A stretch of 6,885 nucleotides of DNA from an uncultured Lachnospiraceae bacterium (GTDB lineage: Bacteria; Bacillota_A; Clostridia; Lachnospirales; Lachnospiraceae), in contig CAMWWF010000155.1 in the NCBI GenBank assembly GCA_947177885.1, forward strand, positions 1 to 6,885. Reading direction: 5' to 3'. A program made the translations under genes and the position numbers. The notes beneath the pieces were generated by a model. It saw only the letters and a list, made by a program, of their open reading frames with translations. It was not told the DNA's origin and did no database searches. Every line of letters starts with the position of its first letter. Within the stretch, counting starts at the first letter, position 1. Below, in pieces: positions 4,873 through 6,885 of the stretch.

Positions 4873-5186
4873 TACTTTTCATTCCCTCCATTCTTTGCCT
4901 GATTCATGGCATTTCTAAAATTCTCCTGTGCCCGTAACTGGTTATAGCGGTCAGTGGCAGCAGTTATAGCTCCGAGGATATCCCTTATCCTCATTTCAAC
5001 CACGATATTCTTATCAGGAATCGTGATTGCTATCCGTTGCGCCGTCATGCTTGCCAGAATTTTGCACTCACAGGGCTTTTGTTCCGGATTCCTCTCCAGT
5101 AAATGCCTTTCTTTAGAAACCAGCACCTCCATAGTTCCTTTCACCGCATCAGATCCCCTCTGCATAATGCTCACGCTCCTTTTCAT
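4872..5186 (-). CDS. Hypothetical 104-aa phage protein coupled to the tape-measure gene
   Basis: The start overlaps the tape-measure stop as TGATG, a standard translational-coupling arrangement; no well-spaced independent ribosome binding site is seen. The protein has a central beta-like part (KILASMTAQRIAITIPDKNI, about 43-62, continuing VVEMRIR) followed by a helix from ILGAITAATDRYNQ to NAMNQAK (about 70-97). There is no signal peptide or membrane segment. Two cysteines (39 and 41, in PCECK) are close together but no full metal site is present. I do not recognise the family. The position just after the tape measure, where the distal tail protein is usual in siphophages, is unexpected: the length and composition do not fit a distal tail protein. 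Confidence 0.7.
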   Translation of the reverse strand: MKRSVSIMQRGSDAVKGTMEVLVSKERHLLERNPEQKPCECKILASMTAQRIAITIPDKNIVVEMRIRDILGAITAATDRYNQLRAQENFRNAMNQAKNGGNEK

Positions 5187-6885
5187 CAGAATTCATATGA
5201 CATCTCCCCTTCCTCCATAATCTCCTGCCTGAGGATGTCCATCAGGACACCCCTCATGTTTTCTACAAGCACATTCACAATATCCTCTTTGCTGGCACCG
5301 CCACCGCTTACCTTCATTTCTCCGGTACCTTCAATCCGGAGAACTACTGTTTTTTCACCAGAATCTCCATTGCCCTCTGTTTCCTCTGGAGGGGAAACGT
5401 AAAAGTCTTTATTATCATTGCCTCGTGCCAGGATGTTTGATGTCTCGGTAGCTGTATAAACCACCTCTCCGCCTACAAAGTTAACAAGCTCAGGTCCTTC
5501 CTCGCCCACAAGAGCAAGGCCCGGTTCCGCATCAAGCGTTCCTGTGGCATATTCATGGTATCCGCCGTTGCTCAAAGTATTATTGGCAAAATTCAGCGAA
5601 TCAATGGCCGTCTGTGCCCTCGCCACCCCATCCTGGATCTCAACCACATATGCATCCATCATTGCTTTTGCGTTTGCCGCTGCTTCAACAGACAGATCCA
5701 TTCCGTCGACCATACCCTCCATCTCTGTCTGCATTTTTTCCAGCGTTTCAGAAAATTCCGTTTCAAGATCCGCCACACTTGCAGCCGTTTCGCTCTGAGC
5801 CGTCTGCAGATTGTTATACTGCTGAACCACAGCGGACAGGTCCGCATCATTCATACTCTCCATTCCAGCCAACATTGCAGCGGATTCCTCACTTCCATCT
5901 GCCAGACTTGCCAGCATATCGCTCAGTCCTTCAATATCGCTCGCCCTCTCTGTAAGACTGGCCATATTCTCATTGTAGGAATTCCAGTAATTAATCTGTG
6001 ATTGAAGGGCGTCCTGAATGCTCTGAGAGGACATAGCAGCTACATCCTCCACCTCATCCCATAGGCTATACTGTCCCTGGATGCTCTGCAGCGCCGCCTC
6101 ATAGGCAGCATCATATTCTTCGCAAAGGGATTGTAACGCCTCGGAATACTGGCTCAAAGCGTTCTGCGCCTCTGCGTATCCGTCTGATATGTTTTCGACA
6201 GCCTCCTTCTCCTGTTCAAGCTTTTCGGCCATCTCAGTGGCAGAAGCACTGGCCAGGGCAAGCTCTGCCATCATTTCCTCTATTTTATCCTCGGAATATC
6301 CCATCTGCGCATAGCAGTTCTCAATAGCTTCTGTTACGGAATCGAAACCTTCCTTTGCTGCAGCTGTCGCCACTTTTGCCTGGTCCCATTCATGATAAGC
6401 ATCTTTTACCGATCCGCTCCAGTTCATTTCAGCGCCATCGGCCCAGCCAGTCCATGCTAAAAACGGATGTTCCTCAGCCCAGTCCTCCTCCAGAGCGCGC
6501 TCATATTCTGCCTTTGCTGCCACCTGCTCTTTCATTGTTTCATCATACAACTGCTGTGCTTCCTGATACCGTGCAAGATTGTTCATCAGGTTATCCATAT
6601 TGGCCTGCGCCCGCTCCTTCTCTGCCGATTCCGAAACCACAGCCCACAAATCCTCCACGGACATATTCAGTTTCCCATTGGTTGCATCAAGCGTCAGGTT
6701 CAGTCCCTCATAAGAACCATTCAGCCGGTCAACTATATTCTGCATAATCTCCAGCTGACCGCCCGACAGACCCGCACTCTCCGACATGGCCGCCAGCTGC
6801 GCAATCAAAGATTTGGAATCCGATTCACTTTGATCTATCGAATCCACGGTTTCATCATAGGTATTCGCTATTTCATCCAGTGTGG
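5186..6885 (-). CDS. Phage tail tape-measure protein, C-terminal 565 residues (5' end outside window)
   Basis: The frame stays open to the right edge, so the true start lies beyond it. Most of the visible part is long Ala/Glu/Gln/Ser-rich helix with few breaks, as expected for the rod that sets tail length. A Trp-rich insert (HPFLAWTGWADGAEMNWSG) lies near residue 135, counting from the edge. Near the C-terminus comes the phrase ATGTLDAEPGLALVGEEGPE, followed by LVNFVGGEVVYTA (about 445-478), the hallmark of tape-measure C-termini in Firmicute siphophages. A polar linker and a final amphipathic helix follow, ending SYEF. The stop overlaps the next gene's start. No truncation or frameshift is visible in this portion. 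Confidence 0.88.
   Translation of the reverse strand, partial: TLDEIANTYDETVDSIDQSESDSKSLIAQLAAMSESAGLSGGQLEIMQNIVDRLNGSYEGLNLTLDATNGKLNMSVEDLWAVVSESAEKERAQANMDNLMNNLARYQEAQQLYDETMKEQVAAKAEYERALEEDWAEEHPFLAWTGWADGAEMNWSGSVKDAYHEWDQAKVATAAAKEGFDSVTEAIENCYAQMGYSEDKIEEMMAELALASASATEMAEKLEQEKEAVENISDGYAEAQNALSQYSEALQSLCEEYDAAYEAALQSIQGQYSLWDEVEDVAAMSSQSIQDALQSQINYWNSYNENMASLTERASDIEGLSDMLASLADGSEESAAMLAGMESMNDADLSAVVQQYNNLQTAQSETAASVADLETEFSETLEKMQTEMEGMVDGMDLSVEAAANAKAMMDAYVVEIQDGVARAQTAIDSLNFANNTLSNGGYHEYATGTLDAEPGLALVGEEGPELVNFVGGEVVYTATETSNILARGNDNKDFYVSPPEETEGNGDSGEKTVVLRIEGTGEMKVSGGGASKEDIVNVLVENMRGVLMDILRQEIMEEGEMSYEF

Noticed and set aside
1..6885. tRNA genes, insertion sequences, attachment sites
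   Set aside because: By eye I found no cloverleaf with a GTTCRANNC arm, no transposase and no repeated ends that would mark att sites.

Overview
The window looks like a degrading prophage, or phage-derived island, in a low-to-mid GC Firmicute, most likely a Clostridia/Lachnospiraceae-type gut bacterium. This rests on strong AAAGGAGG-type ribosome binding sites, a clean sigma-A promoter (TTGCTT-N17-TATAAT), a tape-measure C-terminus and an AntA/KilAC antirepressor of the type common in these phages. Species cannot be read from the sequence. Every supported gene is on the minus strand, so the region reads right to left.

Right part (6885 to about 4100): the C-terminal 565 residues of a phage tail tape-measure protein, then a translationally coupled unknown 104-aa gene. 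Three small reading frames follow, each apparently damaged: a coiled-coil gene whose start codon reads ATC, a 148-codon gene with an amber stop at codon 30, and a micro-gene that reads coherently only if a 7-T run is slipped. No distal tail, baseplate or receptor-binding gene follows the tape measure. The segment therefore looks like decayed or rearranged phage DNA.

Middle (about 4100 to 2950): a hairpin, a broken antirepressor that has lost the core of its AntA domain, and directly behind it an intact 243-aa AntA-KilAC antirepressor.

Repeat zone (2950 to 1779): about 1.2 kb with no convincing gene. It holds arrays of short words spaced almost exactly 11 bp apart. The word changes along the array (GTTAC, then TCCAA, then TGTCC) but the pitch does not. 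A second zone has three diverged copies of a palindrome / A-rich / palindrome module. These could be protein-binding (iteron-like) sites, or the relic of a word-repeat segment of a phage replication gene.

Left part (1778 to 1): a SEC-C zinc-motif protein, then a separate promoter driving a two-gene unit. The first gene encodes a 70-aa protein with one membrane segment; the second encodes an NB-ARC/STAND (NLR-like) ATPase that runs off the window. Both carry the same motif, SEIHG(S/D)(Y/F)(V/I)GRD(S/N)IN, at the C-terminus of the membrane protein and at the N-terminus of the ATPase. The ATPase has no room for an effector domain before its nucleotide-binding domain. I infer a candidate immune or cell-death pair in which the sensor recruits a membrane effector through a homotypic motif. 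This is the most interesting system in the window.
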